NCBI RefSeq assembly: GCF_002205845.1
Contig: NZ_NISI01000017.1
Span: forward strand, 25,792 to 89,791
DNA: 64,000 bases
Reading direction: 5' to 3'
DNA from: Roseateles puraquae
GTDB taxonomy: Bacteria; Pseudomonadota; Gammaproteobacteria; Burkholderiales; Burkholderiaceae_C
This document shows, piece after piece, positions 55,069 through 64,000 of the stretch (its first letter is position 1; every line of letters begins with the position of its first letter). The position numbers and the translations under genes are program-made. Below the pieces are notes generated by a model. The model did not search any database, was not told the DNA's origin, and saw nothing but the letters and a program-made list of their open reading frames with translations.

Positions 55069-55662
55069 ATGCGCAGATCCTGTCGACGCCCTACCGGTCG
55101 CCCGCCACGCCGCGGCCTCACCCTTGTCGAAATCCTGGTGGGACTGGTGGTGCTGGCCGTGTTGATCGCGGTGGCCATTCCGTCGATGAGCGACCTGCTG
55201 GAGCGCCGCCGCGTCATCGCCGCCACGGACGAGATCGCCGGCGTCCTGGCCTACGCCAAGGCAGAGACCGTCGCCATCAGCACACCGCTGTGGGTGCGGT
55301 TCGATCCGGACCCCAACAACACGTTGAGCTGCACTGCGGTCGTCACGCTTTCCAGCCAGGACACCTGTCGGTGCTACTACCCCGCCGATGACATCTGCCC
55401 CAACACCGGCGCCAAGCTACTGCGGCTGTATCAGCTGCCCAGGCAGCATGTGCGCTTCAGCGCGCAGGCAAGCGCCTGGGGCGGCCCGGCGAACTACATC
55501 AGTTTCTCGCGCGACCAGATGAGCATCAGCGCGCGCAACTTCCAGGTCAATGTCGTCGGCATGCGCAAGGGCTACACGCTGCGCGTCGAAGTGAACACGG
55601 GCGGCCGGGTCAAGATCTGCTCGCCCGGCGGCAGCATCAACGGGTACGCGGTATGCACCTGA
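55069..55662 (+). CDS. Pseudopilin FimT/GspH family, copy 2
   Basis: A 197-residue pseudopilin: RRGLTLVEILVGLVVLAVLIAVAIPSMSDLLERRRVIAATDEIAGVLAYAKAETV is the prepilin segment and GspH start. Cys-rich mid-region SCTAVVTLSSQDTCRCYYPADDIC. Having two FimT-like genes in one minor pilin cluster is typical of Burkholderiales. It overlaps pilW by 10 bp. Confidence 0.85.
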   Translation: MRRSCRRPTGRPPRRGLTLVEILVGLVVLAVLIAVAIPSMSDLLERRRVIAATDEIAGVLAYAKAETVAISTPLWVRFDPDPNNTLSCTAVVTLSSQDTCRCYYPADDICPNTGAKLLRLYQLPRQHVRFSAQASAWGGPANYISFSRDQMSISARNFQVNVVGMRKGYTLRVEVNTGGRVKICSPGGSINGYAVCT

Positions 55663-56387
55663 GCCTCAAGCACCCGGCACGCCGCAGCCAGCGCGGTATC
55701 GGCCTCATCGAGCTGATGGTGGGCATCACGGTCGGGCTGATCGTGGCCGCTGGCGCCGCCGTCGTGGCCACGCGGCAGATCGTCGAGCACCGGCGCCTGA
55801 TGTTGGAAGTGCAGATGCAGCAGGACCTCCGGGTGGCGGCTGACCTCATCCAGCAAGACCTGCGCCGCGCCGGCTACCGGGGGCTCCCGGCCAACGGCGT
55901 CTGGGAGCCCGAGCGCAACGGCGGTGCGGTCGCTGCCAAGCCGGCACAGGCCAGCCCCTACGCCGCCATCACGCAGTCATCGGGTGGTGGCGACCTGTTC
56001 TATCGCTACGCGAAACCCGCCGCAGGCACCACGCGCATGAACACCACCAACAACCTCGCCAACAACGAGCAGTTCGGCATCAAGGTGGTGAACAAGACGC
56101 TCTACCTGCAACTGGGCCTCGTCAGCTCGCAACCCAACTGGCAACCCATCACCGACCCAGACGCCATCGAAATCACCGGATTCACCCCAACGGTCGTCAC
56201 CCAGCAGATCCCTCTGGACGACCTTTGCATCTGTCCGGCTGGCGCGACCTGTGCCATGCCGACGATGACCGTCAAGCGCGTGTCAATCACGATCAATGCC
56301 GTCTCCAAGTCAGACCCCAACGTGAAGCGCACCCTGGAGCTGACCGAGCGCATCCGTGCGGACGACGTCAGCGGGACTTGCCCATGA
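55653..56387 (+). CDS. pilW: Minor pilin PilW family
   Basis: A 244-residue minor pilin: QRGIGLIELMVGITVGLIVAAGAAVVATRQIVEHRRLMLEVQMQQDLRVAADLIQQDLRRAGYRG is the prepilin and PilW start, and LCICPAGATC with TCP at the end provide Cys. It belongs to the priming complex of the type IV pilus. Overlaps: 10 bp with the previous gene and 4 bp with the next (ATGA). Confidence 0.85.
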   Translation: MHLSLKHPARRSQRGIGLIELMVGITVGLIVAAGAAVVATRQIVEHRRLMLEVQMQQDLRVAADLIQQDLRRAGYRGLPANGVWEPERNGGAVAAKPAQASPYAAITQSSGGGDLFYRYAKPAAGTTRMNTTNNLANNEQFGIKVVNKTLYLQLGLVSSQPNWQPITDPDAIEITGFTPTVVTQQIPLDDLCICPAGATCAMPTMTVKRVSITINAVSKSDPNVKRTLELTERIRADDVSGTCP

Positions 56388-57688
56388 ACCGGCCGCTTCA
56401 TCGACACCGCTCGCAGCAGGGCGCCGCCACCCTGGTGGTCGTGATGGTGCTGTTCCTGGTCATGGCCCTGTTGGCAGCCTATGCCAACCGCAGCCTGATG
56501 TTCGAGCAGCGCATCTCCGGCAGCTACTACCGGGCCAGCATGGCGCAGGAAATGGCGGAGGGGGGCGTCGACTGGACGGTGGCCATGCTCAACGGCCCGG
56601 CCGCCGACAACAGCTGCAGCGCCGTGGCCACGGGCGGCACGCGATTCGTTGACCGCTACCTCAAGGTCTCCGCTGCCGATCGGAGCACGTTGCCCGCAGG
56701 GGGCACACCCGTGACACCGGCTGTCGATTGCGTTCGCGATGGCACGAACCTGGTGTGCCGTTGCGCAGACCCGGATACCCGCACCGCACAACCCACCACG
56801 ACCGTCGCGAACAACCTGGCCCCCAGCTTCATGGTCGCGCTCGGCGCGAACAGCACGATCCAGTACGGCAGCTTCAGCATCACGTCCATCGGCTGTACCG
56901 ACGGGAGTGCCGACAGCTGCAACCAGTTCTCTGATCAGCGCAGCGCATCATTCCTGGGTGCCTCCAACCTTGACGCGGCGATTGCGTTCGTTGCCGCCGT
57001 GCCTTCTTCGCCCGCCACGCCCTTGACCGTCAAGGGTGCCCTGACCACCACCGGCGCTGGCGGCCTGGGCTTGCACAACACCGACGCAACGACCGGTGGC
57101 GGGCTCGTGGTCAGCGGTGGCGCCAGTGCCACCCTGATCGACACCCGCATGGACACCACGCCCGGCACACCGGTCGCCCAGGCGGTTCGGTTCAATGACG
57201 CCACGCTGTCGGGCATGAGCGACAAGCAGTTCTTTCAGACCTTCATGGGCATGGCCCCCAGCCGTTATCAGAACCACCCAGCCTTGCGCGACGTGACCTG
57301 TGGCGCGGGTGCTGATTGCGGCCCGGCCTTGCAGGCGGCCTACGCGTCGGGCGTGCGCATCCTGAGGGTTCCGGGTGCGCTGGCCATCAGCAGCAATGTG
57401 GCGATCGGCACGCTGAGCGATCCGCTCGTCATCGTCGCCGAGGGCGCCGTGACCCTGACCGGGCCGATGCAACTGACCGGCATGCTCGTCGCGCTCGGCG
57501 ACCTCACCTGGACGAACACCGGCGGCCTGACCTCCCTCATCAACGGCATGGTGACGGTGCAAGGCAATATGCAGGCCAATGGCCGCATGGACATCGTCTA
57601 CCAGCAGGAGATTGCCAACCAGTTGCGCAACCGCATCGGCAGCTACGTCCGTGTCTCCGGCGGCACCCGCGACGTCGCCATCAACTGA
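56384..57688 (+). CDS. pilX: PilX-family minor pilin with a long C-terminal domain
   Basis: A 434-residue protein, about twice the usual PilX. The N-terminal start SQQGAATLVVVMVLFLVMALLAAYANRSLMFEQRISGSYYRASMAQEMAEGGVDW is PilX-like (no Glu5). The C-terminal 250 residues are Gly/Thr-rich with repeated short strands (LTVKGALTTTGAGGLGLHNTD, LAISSNVAIGTLSDPLVIVAEGAVTLTGPMQLTGMLVALGDLTW), suggesting a right-handed beta-helix. It starts inside the pilW stop. Confidence 0.8.
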   Translation: MNRPLHRHRSQQGAATLVVVMVLFLVMALLAAYANRSLMFEQRISGSYYRASMAQEMAEGGVDWTVAMLNGPAADNSCSAVATGGTRFVDRYLKVSAADRSTLPAGGTPVTPAVDCVRDGTNLVCRCADPDTRTAQPTTTVANNLAPSFMVALGANSTIQYGSFSITSIGCTDGSADSCNQFSDQRSASFLGASNLDAAIAFVAAVPSSPATPLTVKGALTTTGAGGLGLHNTDATTGGGLVVSGGASATLIDTRMDTTPGTPVAQAVRFNDATLSGMSDKQFFQTFMGMAPSRYQNHPALRDVTCGAGADCGPALQAAYASGVRILRVPGALAISSNVAIGTLSDPLVIVAEGAVTLTGPMQLTGMLVALGDLTWTNTGGLTSLINGMVTVQGNMQANGRMDIVYQQEIANQLRNRIGSYVRVSGGTRDVAIN

Positions 57689-57700
57689 CGGCGCCCACGT

Positions 57701-59017
57701 ATGGCAAGACTTGCACACTCTCACCGTCGGCACCTGCAACGCGGGGTGACGCTCATCGAAGCCCTGGTGGCCTTGCTGGTGATGTCGTTCGGCATGCTGG
57801 CGCTCGTGGGGCTGATGAGCAACCTGCGGCTCGGCGCCGACATCGCCAAGCAGCGCAGTGAAGCCATGCGGATCGCTCGCGCGGCGCTGGCGGAGGTGCG
57901 CGACTATTCCGAGCTGACCCGCACCGCCAGCACGCCGGCAGGCGCGCGCGTGTTCGACGAAATCACCTCGCAGGCCGCAGCCACCTTCACGCCGACCGAC
58001 TCGAACACCGCGTACACCGTCACCCGCACCGTCCAGGCCTTGCCAACGGCGGGCAACGGCGTGTCGGTGCGCGTCAACGTCAGTTGGGTCGACCGCGCGG
58101 GCAGCGCCACACCGCAATTCGTGACGCTGGACACCGTCATCGCCAAGGTCGACCCGGTGTTCCGCGCCGCGGTCGCCTTCGCACCGCAAAACGGCCGGAT
58201 CGCCGACACCTCGGGACGCAATCCGGCCATCCCGGGCGACGCACTGAAGTACGACAAGCAGCTGAGCCTGTACCGCCCGAGCAGCCTGGGCAGCACGATC
58301 TGGGTGTTCAACAACCTCACCGGCGCGCTCGTCGGCCGGTGCTCGAACAGCACGGCCCTCGCGTCGCTCACGCAGTCCGACGTGAGCCAATGCACCGGCA
58401 ACGCCTCGGGCCACCTGCTCCGTGGTTCGGTCCGCTTTTCCAACACCAACCCGGCCAACCCGACGCTGCCCGAAGCCACCGCGCTACGCCTGGACCTGGA
58501 TTTCCAGGGTGGCAACTACCTCATGCCGCGACTCGACGCGGCCGGCCTGCCGATGCGGAACTCCGCCGGTGTGATCCTGACCGACAGCTATGCCGCCACG
58601 CCCCCCACCCCGGTCGGCGGCACGCAGCCCAACTTCGAGTGCTTCAACGACTCGCCGACCAGCTCGCCCGGCACCCAGACCGTCGTCAATTACGCCTGCG
58701 TCATCTTCCAGAGCACGGGTGCTTTCAGCTGGTCGGGCAAGGTCGTGCTGACGGGGTTCTCCACCGGCACGTCAAGCACCGACTACCGCGTGTGCCGCTA
58801 CAGCGCGGATTACAACGGCAGCGGCGACATGTACACCGCCGACAAGAAGTCGCTGGACAACAGCGAGCACCCCGAGGTCTACGGCCGCGTCAACGGCCCG
58901 CTGATCGGCCAGAACTTCCTGGTGATTCGCGGCGACCGCACCTGCCCGACCGCACCGGCCGTCGACCTCGCCAACGGCATCTTTGCCGACTACTCCACCG
59001 TCCAGCTCCAGCCCTGA
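57701..59017 (+). CDS. pilV: PilV-family minor pilin with a large C-terminal domain
   Basis: A 438-residue protein. The prepilin segment is QRGVTLIEALVALLVMSFGMLALVGLMSNLRLGADIAKQRSEAMRIARAALAEVRDY, a clear PilV start. After about residue 150 a 290-residue domain unlike the usual short PilV follows, with paired Cys (GRCSNSTAL, VSQCTG, FECFND, NYACVIF, YRVCRYSADYNGSGDMYTADK). The role may be in tip function. No pilY1 gene follows; ribD comes next. Confidence 0.8.
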   Translation: MARLAHSHRRHLQRGVTLIEALVALLVMSFGMLALVGLMSNLRLGADIAKQRSEAMRIARAALAEVRDYSELTRTASTPAGARVFDEITSQAAATFTPTDSNTAYTVTRTVQALPTAGNGVSVRVNVSWVDRAGSATPQFVTLDTVIAKVDPVFRAAVAFAPQNGRIADTSGRNPAIPGDALKYDKQLSLYRPSSLGSTIWVFNNLTGALVGRCSNSTALASLTQSDVSQCTGNASGHLLRGSVRFSNTNPANPTLPEATALRLDLDFQGGNYLMPRLDAAGLPMRNSAGVILTDSYAATPPTPVGGTQPNFECFNDSPTSSPGTQTVVNYACVIFQSTGAFSWSGKVVLTGFSTGTSSTDYRVCRYSADYNGSGDMYTADKKSLDNSEHPEVYGRVNGPLIGQNFLVIRGDRTCPTAPAVDLANGIFADYSTVQLQP

Positions 59018-59058
59018 CCTCCGGGGCCCTGCGCTGCCGCTCCTCCTAGACTAGCGGC

Positions 59059-60090
59059 ATGACTCCGACGGACATCTCCGCCGCGCTGAGGCGCGCGCTC
59101 TCCCTGGCCGAACAGGCCATCGGCCTCACGGACCCCAACCCACGCGTCGGCTGCATCATCCTGGCGCCCGACGGCCGGGAGCTCGGCGCCGGCCATACCC
59201 AGGCAGCGGGGCAGGCGCACGCCGAGGTCATGGCGCTGCGCGACGCGGCCGCCCGCGGCCATGATGTGCGCGGTGCCACCGCCATCGTGACGCTGGAGCC
59301 CTGCTCTCATCACGGCCGAACGCCGCCCTGCTGCGATGCGCTCATCGCCGCCGGCATCCAACGCGTCGTGGCCGCCGCGCAGGACCCCAACCCCCAGGTG
59401 GCCGGCCAGGGCCTCGCACGGCTGAGGGCCGCAGGCCTCCAGGTGGAACTGGCCGACGCGGCCTGCGAAGCCGCCTCTCGCGAGCTCAACATCGGCTTCT
59501 TCTCCCGCATGCAACGCGGCCGGCCGTTCGTGCGTTTGAAATCTGCCACGTCGCTGGACGGCCGCACCGCCCTGCCCGACGGCCGCAGCCAGTGGATCAC
59601 CGGCGAGGCGGCCCGCGCTGACGGCCATGCGTGGCGACGCCGCGCCGGCGCCGTCCTGACCGGCATCGGCACCGTGCTGGCCGACGACCCACGGCTGGAC
59701 GTGCGGCTGGTGCCAACCGCGCGCCAGCCGCTGCGCCTCGTGCTCGACCCGCAAGGCCGCATGCCGCCGGGTGCGCGCATCCTGCAGCCGCCGGGCGACA
59801 CCCGGGTCATCGGGCCGGGCCGCGCCGATTTGCCAGCGCTGATGGCTGAACTGGGCGCCCAGGGCATCAACGAACTGCACGTGGAGGCCGGCCCGACGCT
59901 GTCGGGGGCCTTCCTGGATGCCGGGCTCGTGGACGAGCTGCTGGTCTACCAGGCACCCATGCTGATCGGGCAAGGCAGGCCACTGGCCGAGCTCATGCCG
60001 CTGTCGGGCCTGGAGGCAGCCCGGCGCTGGCAGTGGGTGGAAGCCACATCCGTCGGGGCGGATCTGCGCCTGCGCCTGCGTCCAACCTAG
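59059..60090 (+). CDS. ribD: Riboflavin deaminase/reductase RibD
   Basis: A 343-residue bifunctional enzyme. The deaminase domain (residues 1-145) has the zinc motif HAEVMAL...[17 protein letters not shown]; the reductase domain follows ([58 protein letters not shown]). It converts the GTP cyclohydrolase product to ribitylamino-uracil phosphate. A 24-bp gap leads to ribBA; the ribE gene usually found between them is absent. Confidence 0.95.
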   Translation: MTPTDISAALRRALSLAEQAIGLTDPNPRVGCIILAPDGRELGAGHTQAAGQAHAEVMALRDAAARGHDVRGATAIVTLEPCSHHGRTPPCCDALIAAGIQRVVAAAQDPNPQVAGQGLARLRAAGLQVELADAACEAASRELNIGFFSRMQRGRPFVRLKSATSLDGRTALPDGRSQWITGEAARADGHAWRRRAGAVLTGIGTVLADDPRLDVRLVPTARQPLRLVLDPQGRMPPGARILQPPGDTRVIGPGRADLPALMAELGAQGINELHVEAGPTLSGAFLDAGLVDELLVYQAPMLIGQGRPLAELMPLSGLEAARRWQWVEATSVGADLRLRLRPT

Positions 60091-60114
60091 GGTCGCCACC
60101 TACAATCCACCGCT

Positions 60115-61212
60115 ATGCCCATCTCTCCCATCCCCGAGCTGGTCGCCGAACTGGCGGCTGGCCGCATGGTCATCCTGGTTGACGAAGAAGACCGCGAGAA
60201 CGAGGGTGATCTCGTGCTTGCGGCCGATCTCGTCACCCCCGAGGCCATCAACTTCATGGCCAAGCATGGCCGCGGCCTGATCTGCCTGACCCTGCCTCGC
60301 GAACACTGCGAGCGGCTGCAGCTGCCGCCCATGACGCGCCGCAACGGCACCCAGCACGGCACCGCCTTCACCGTCTCCATCGAGGCCGCTACCGGCGTCA
60401 CCACCGGCATCTCGGCCGCTGACCGCGCCCGCACCGTGCAGGCTGCCGTCGCGCCCGACGCCAAGGCCAGCGACCTCGTGCAGCCCGGCCACATCTTCCC
60501 GCTGCAAGCGCAGGACGGCGGCGTGCTGATGCGCGCGGGTCATACCGAAGCCGGCTGCGACCTGGCCCGCATGGCCGGCCTGTCGGCCACCTCCGTGATC
60601 TGCGAGATCATGAAGGACGACGGCACCATGGCCCGGTTGCCTGACCTGGAGATCTTCGCCGCCGAGCACGGCCTGAAGATCGGCACCATCGCCGACCTCA
60701 TCGAATACCGCAGCCGCCACGAAAGCCTGATCACGCGCGTGGCCGAGCGCCGCCTGAACACGGCCCAGGGTGAATTCGCCTGCCAGGTCTTCACTGACCG
60801 CACCGGCGGCACGCACCTGGCCCTGAGCCATGGCGCCTGGAAGGCCGACGACGAAGTGCTGGTGCGCGTCCACGAGCCCCTCTCGGTGCTCGACCTGCTG
60901 GAAAGCGGCAATTGCGGCCACTCCTGGGGCCTGCCCGCAGCGCTCGCCGCGCTGAAGGCCAGCCCGGCGGGTGTGGCGGTGCTGCTGAACTGCGGCGAGG
61001 ATGCCGCTGGGCTGCTGGGCCGGGTCAAGGCCAGCGAAACCACACCGGCGCCGCGCGGTGCCATGGACCTGCGCACCTACGGCGTTGGCGCCCAGATCCT
61101 CAAGGCGCTCGGCGTGCACCGCATGAAGCTGCTCGGCAGCCCGCGCCGCATGCCCAGCATGAATGGCTACGGGCTCGAAGTCACCGGCTTCGTGGCTTCC
61201 CCCTCCTGCTGA
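60115..61212 (+). CDS. ribBA: Dihydroxybutanone-phosphate synthase with degenerate GTP cyclohydrolase II domain
   Basis: A 365-residue protein. Residues 1-200 form a complete RibB domain: [33 protein letters not shown]-type core, and [15 protein letters not shown]. Residues 205-365 align with a RibA fold but lack the zinc and catalytic motif (CLTGDxFGSxRCDCG); the equivalent stretch reads [22 protein letters not shown]. So GTP cyclohydrolase II activity is unlikely, and a separate RibA must exist. This is a RibBX-type protein. Confidence 0.92.
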   Translation: MPISPIPELVAELAAGRMVILVDEEDRENEGDLVLAADLVTPEAINFMAKHGRGLICLTLPREHCERLQLPPMTRRNGTQHGTAFTVSIEAATGVTTGISAADRARTVQAAVAPDAKASDLVQPGHIFPLQAQDGGVLMRAGHTEAGCDLARMAGLSATSVICEIMKDDGTMARLPDLEIFAAEHGLKIGTIADLIEYRSRHESLITRVAERRLNTAQGEFACQVFTDRTGGTHLALSHGAWKADDEVLVRVHEPLSVLDLLESGNCGHSWGLPAALAALKASPAGVAVLLNCGEDAAGLLGRVKASETTPAPRGAMDLRTYGVGAQILKALGVHRMKLLGSPRRMPSMNGYGLEVTGFVASPSC

Positions 61213-61226
61213 CCTGCGAGACACGC

Positions 61227-61700
61227 ATGCAAGATTCCGATCAAGGCCAGCCCGCCTTCGAGGGCGCTCTGGACGGCAGCGAGCTGAGCATCGCCGTCGT
61301 GCAGGCCCGTTTCAACGACGCCATCACCTCCGCGCTGGCCAGCGCCTGCCTGGCCGAGCTGTCGGTGCTGGGCGTGCCGGCCGAAGCCATCCGCCACATC
61401 ACGGTGCCTGGCGCCCTCGAAGTGCCCCTGGCCCTGCAAGCGCTGGCCGAGAGCAACGACTACGACGCGCTGATCGCGCTAGGCTGCATCATCCGCGGCG
61501 AGACCTACCATTTCGAGCTGGTCGCCAACGAAAGCGGCTCGGCCGTCACCCGCATCGGGCTGGATCACGGCATCCCGATCGCCAATGCCATCCTGACCGT
61601 CGAGAACGAGACCCAGGCCTGGGCCCGGGCCGAACCCAAGGGCCGTGATGCGGCCCGTGTGGCCGTCGAGATGGCCAACCTGTTGAAAGACATCGCGTGA
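61227..61700 (+). CDS. ribH: 6,7-dimethyl-8-ribityllumazine synthase
   Basis: A 157-residue lumazine synthase: [96 protein letters not shown] holds the catalytic His and GxxxxGETxHFE the phosphate region. It lies 14 bp after ribBA, and its stop overlaps the nusB GTG. Confidence 0.96.
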   Translation: MQDSDQGQPAFEGALDGSELSIAVVQARFNDAITSALASACLAELSVLGVPAEAIRHITVPGALEVPLALQALAESNDYDALIALGCIIRGETYHFELVANESGSAVTRIGLDHGIPIANAILTVENETQAWARAEPKGRDAARVAVEMANLLKDIA

Positions 61701-62188
61701 ACGCACCCAAGACCGCATCCAAGACGGCCGGCCACCCCGCGGGCAAGAAAGCCCCCGTCAAGTCGGCTCGCCGCCGCTCCCGCGAGGCCGCCGTGCAAGG
61801 CCTCTACCAGTGGCTGCTGACCGGTGAAGACCTCGGCGCCATCGTGGCCCTGGGCCGCGAGCAGGAAGGCTATGCCAAGCTCGACGTCAAGCACTACGAC
61901 GCGCTGCTGACCGGCTGCGTGGCCGAGGCGGCGGACCTGGACGCCATCCTGTCGCGTCATGTCGACCGCCAGACGACCGAGCTCTCGCCCATCGAGCACG
62001 CCGTGCTGATGATCGGCGCCTACGAGCTCAAGCACTGTCTCGACATTCCGTACAAGGTCGCCATCAACGAGGCGGTCGAGCTGGCCAAGGCCTTCGGCGG
62101 TACGGACGGCCACAAGTACGTCAATGGCGTGCTCGATCGTGCCGCCGTGGACCTGCGCCCCCTCGAGGTGACAGCCAAACGCGGATGA
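61697..62188 (+). CDS. nusB: Transcription antitermination factor NusB
   Basis: A 163-residue RNA-binding helical protein: [21 protein letters not shown] after a basic N-terminal extension of about 25 residues, then [54 protein letters not shown]. It acts in rRNA transcription with NusE. GTG start overlaps the ribH stop (GTGA), a common ribH-nusB coupling. Confidence 0.95.
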   Translation: MNAPKTASKTAGHPAGKKAPVKSARRRSREAAVQGLYQWLLTGEDLGAIVALGREQEGYAKLDVKHYDALLTGCVAEAADLDAILSRHVDRQTTELSPIEHAVLMIGAYELKHCLDIPYKVAINEAVELAKAFGGTDGHKYVNGVLDRAAVDLRPLEVTAKRG

Positions 62189-63375
62189 AACTCGCTGGCC
62201 GGCTCGATCGCATCGAGCCCTTCTACGTGATGGAACTGGCCAAGGCTGCCGCCCGTATGGCGGCGAGCCCGGCCTGCGACCCCGCCCAGGGTGGCCGGCG
62301 CATGATCCGGCTGAATGTCGGCGAGCCCGACTTCGGAGCGGCGCCTGCGGTGCGCGAAGCCGCGGCTCGCATCGCCCAGGGGCCGACGCCCTACACCGAC
62401 TCCCTCGGTCTGCCGGCGCTGCGCGAAGCGATCTCGCGCTGGTACGCGCAGCGCCATGGCCTGGCCATCGCGCCCGAACGCATCGCCATCACGGCCGGCG
62501 CCTCGGCGGGTCTGCAACTCGCCTGCCTCGCCCTGTTTGAGCGCGGCGACGAGGTGCTGATGCCGGACCCCTGCTATCCATGCAACCGGCATTTCGTCAG
62601 TGCGGCCGACGCCACGCCGCGCCTGCTGCCCACGGGCCCGGCCGAACGCTTCCAGCTGGGTGCCGCCCAGGTGCGCGAGGCCTGGACGCCCGCCACGCGG
62701 GGCGTGCTGCTGGCCTCGCCCAGCAACCCGACCGGCACCTCCATCGCGCCCGAAGTCTTGGCCGACATCGCCGGCCACGTGCAAGCCCAGGACGGCGTGA
62801 CCGTGGTCGACGAGATCTACCTGCCGCTGAGCTACGAGGCCCACTTCGGCCACACGGCCCTGGGCCTGCCCCATGGCCTGGGCGAGCAGATCGTCTCGGT
62901 CAACAGCTTCTCCAAGTACTTCGGCATGACCGGCTGGCGGCTCGGCTGGCTGGTGCTGCCGCCGGCCCTGGTGCCGGCCATCGAAAGGCTGGCGCAGAAC
63001 TTCTACATCTGCCCGTCCACGGTGTCGCAGATGGCAGCACTCGCGGCCTTCGAGCCCGACTCGATGGCCGAGTTCGAACGACGCCGCGCGGTGCTCAAGT
63101 CCCGGCGCGACTTCATCGTCCCAGCGTTGAATGCGCTCGGACTGACCGTGCCCGTGGCACCCGATGGCGCCTTCTACGCCTGGATGGACGTCAGCCGCCA
63201 CCACGCCGACAGCTGGGCCTTCGCCCATGAGCTGCTCGACAAGACCCAGATCGCGCTCACGCCGGGTCGCGACTTCGGCCTGGCCGATCCGCAGCGCTGG
63301 ATGCGCCTGTCCTTCGCGTCGTCGATGGAGGACCTCGAAGAAGCCGTTGCGAGGCTCCGGCAGGTGCTGTCATGA
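62185..63375 (+). CDS. PLP-dependent class I/II aminotransferase
   Basis: A 396-residue fold type I aminotransferase: [89 protein letters not shown], the PLP Lys in [17 protein letters not shown], and a C-terminal [18 protein letters not shown]. It resembles AspC/ArAT-like enzymes; the substrate is not determined. It overlaps nusB and ybgC (ATGA). Confidence 0.9.
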   Translation: MKLAGRLDRIEPFYVMELAKAAARMAASPACDPAQGGRRMIRLNVGEPDFGAAPAVREAAARIAQGPTPYTDSLGLPALREAISRWYAQRHGLAIAPERIAITAGASAGLQLACLALFERGDEVLMPDPCYPCNRHFVSAADATPRLLPTGPAERFQLGAAQVREAWTPATRGVLLASPSNPTGTSIAPEVLADIAGHVQAQDGVTVVDEIYLPLSYEAHFGHTALGLPHGLGEQIVSVNSFSKYFGMTGWRLGWLVLPPALVPAIERLAQNFYICPSTVSQMAALAAFEPDSMAEFERRRAVLKSRRDFIVPALNALGLTVPVAPDGAFYAWMDVSRHHADSWAFAHELLDKTQIALTPGRDFGLADPQRWMRLSFASSMEDLEEAVARLRQVLS

Positions 63376-63470
63376 GCCACTTCGAGTTTCCGGTGCGGGT
63401 GTATTGGGAGGACACCGATGCCGGCGGCATCGTGTTCTACGCCTTAGGGAAGCCCCCCGCAAAACACTAA
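63372..63470 (+). pseudogene. ybgC: ybgC, truncated after 24 codons by an insertion
   Basis: Reads [20 protein letters not shown] then VFYA, the exact start of the Tol-Pal-associated acyl-CoA thioesterase YbgC (VRVYxEDTDAGGIVFYANYL). After the Ala codon (63443) the sequence turns into LGKPPAKH and a TAA, out of the family pattern. The ATG overlaps the aminotransferase stop. The lost remainder, and presumably tolQRA, should lie beyond the inserted elements. Confidence 0.88.
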
Positions 63471-63474
63471 ATGA

Positions 63475-63493
63475 AGCTCGCCAGAGCTTTTTT
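63475..63493 (+). terminator. Short terminator-like hairpin at the element edge
   Basis: AGCTC and GAGCT around loop GCCA, followed by six T. A small but well-formed intrinsic terminator just inside the inserted element, between truncated ybgC and the integrase gene. Confidence 0.5.
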
Positions 63494-63537
63494 CTTGTGG
63501 CACTATGTAGCTTATGGCAGCCCCACGTTTTTGACAA

Positions 63538-63905
63538 ATGTCGATCAACATCTTCTGGCCTGACGAAGAGGACTTGCAGTCGCGGGGCTTCGAACGCGTG
63601 GCGCACGTTCCCTGCTTGTTCGATGGGGAGTGGAAATACCTGCGGGAACCTTCGACCTACCTCATTGAACGCGCCCTCCTCGACTGGACCCCCGGCACGA
63701 AGAACAACCTGGGCACGAACAAGATGCCCACGAAGCAGAGCCTGCAGACCTATGCAGAGTCGCTGTCCAACTTTCTAGAGTGGGCCGAATTGAGAGGCGT
63801 CGAGTGGCGAACCGCCACGTATACCGATCACCTGCTGGGCGGATACCAAAAGGAGATGACTCAAGGCAGCTGGTCAAGTTCTGGAAGGCCTCTGGCGCCG
63901 TCGAC
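63538..63905 (+). pseudogene. Tyrosine recombinase/integrase, N-terminal part, interrupted
   Basis: About 122 codons from the ATG at 63538. The sequence has a non-catalytic N-terminus (FWPDEEDLQSRGFERVAHVPCLFDGEW) and a core-binding (SAM-like) domain: SLQTYAESLSNFLEWAELRGVEWRTATYTDHLLGGYQKEM, ending SGRPLAPSTVD. This matches site-specific integrases that go with mobile islands. The catalytic domain is missing because an IS21-like end begins at 63906; the frame runs on by chance to 63993. Confidence 0.75.
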
Positions 63906-64000
63906 TGTTGATTCCCACGCCATCCTGACCCACCGTTTCCATCCAATCTTGACCCACCCTTGTTCGAGCCCTTCGGGCTCAGGTTGTGGGTAACTTCCTC
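63906..64000. mobile_element. End of an IS21-like insertion sequence (partial)
   Basis: Starts with TGTTGATTCCCACGCC and contains the direct repeats TCCTGACCCACC (63923-63934) and TCTTGACCCACC (63947-63958). IS21-family ends begin with TGT and carry multiple short repeats for transposase binding. The element runs off the window; the transposase gene istA is not visible. Family assignment rests on end structure only. Confidence 0.6.

Larger units (their letters stand above)
63444..63905 (+). mobile_element. Left end of an integrase-bearing element inserted in ybgC
   Basis: The element begins at or just after 63443, where the ybgC similarity ends, and includes the integrase gene. Base composition is lower in GC than the surroundings. 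The extent to the right is unknown because another element interrupts it at about 63906. I see no clear terminal inverted repeat at its left end. Confidence 0.6.

Noticed and set aside
59018..60114. FMN riboswitch before ribD or ribBA
   Set aside because: The gaps are only 41 and 24 bp and none of the conserved FMN aptamer elements is present.

Overview
This window is about 68% GC by eye, with dense overlapping operons and a gene set typical of a betaproteobacterium of the order Burkholderiales. The clearest placement markers are the glyA-nrdR-minor pilin-ribD-ribBA-ribH-nusB order, a cydP gene in front of cydAB, and a ribBA gene with a degenerate second half. The Rubrivivax/Leptothrix/Roseateles group is a reasonable guess, but this is inference from gene content and order and no search was run.

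Layout. 1-0.6 kb: C-terminal piece of an unrecognised protein. 0.8-4.8 kb: trxC, then a cytochrome bd oxidase operon with all its small subunits (cydP-cydA-cydB-cydX-ybgE). 4.8-8.5 kb: a LysR regulator divergent from a cupin enzyme coupled to an MFS exporter, a 49-residue DUF3149 protein and an ArsR regulator. 8.5-14.0 kb: an ArsR regulator divergent from an RND efflux operon (adaptor, pump, DUF2892, rhodanese) that ends in a decayed methyltransferase. A 32-residue ORF with its own terminator follows.

14.5-29.8 kb is one long plus-strand locus for pectic galactan and galactose use. It encodes a GH53 endo-galactanase, a GH35 beta-galactosidase, a TonB-dependent receptor and an AraFGH-type ABC importer. 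It also encodes a probable sugar dehydrogenase (SDR), a lactonase (SMP-30), dgoD, dgoK and dgoA (the De Ley-Doudoroff route), and a LysR regulator. In order of use: cleavage outside or in the periplasm, uptake, oxidation of galactose, dehydration of galactonate, phosphorylation, and aldol cleavage to pyruvate and glyceraldehyde 3-phosphate. An Entner-Doudoroff edd-eda pair lies at 37-39.4 kb.

29.8-44.9 kb holds housekeeping and accessory genes: a flavoprotein disulfide reductase, exonuclease III, a DUF2235 hydrolase, a CAT-like acetyltransferase, a LuxR solo with two lux-box-like sites, a thioesterase, edd-eda, a ChaC-like enzyme, a MocA-like nucleotidyltransferase, a 267-bp cloverleaf palindromic element, pdxH, and an msrA-ABC transporter-DUF3299 operon. 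44.9-51.9 kb holds a large AsmA-like DUF748 protein, a YdcF-like protein, ubiD and a lytic transglycosylase. 52.0-63.4 kb holds a ZTP riboswitch, glyA, nrdR, six type IV minor pilin genes, riboflavin genes without ribE, nusB and an aminotransferase. At the right edge ybgC is cut after 24 codons by an integrase-bearing element, which is itself cut by the end of an IS21-like element.

The most novel-looking signals are the LuxR solo with an altered ligand pocket flanked by two matching lux boxes that point at a coupled 18-codon ORF/RpoA-CTD-like gene and a DUF4902-like gene; the nested cloverleaf repeat at 40.8-41.1 kb; the decaying RND-rhodanese-methyltransferase operon with a clear ArsR operator; and the minor pilins with very long C-terminal domains.
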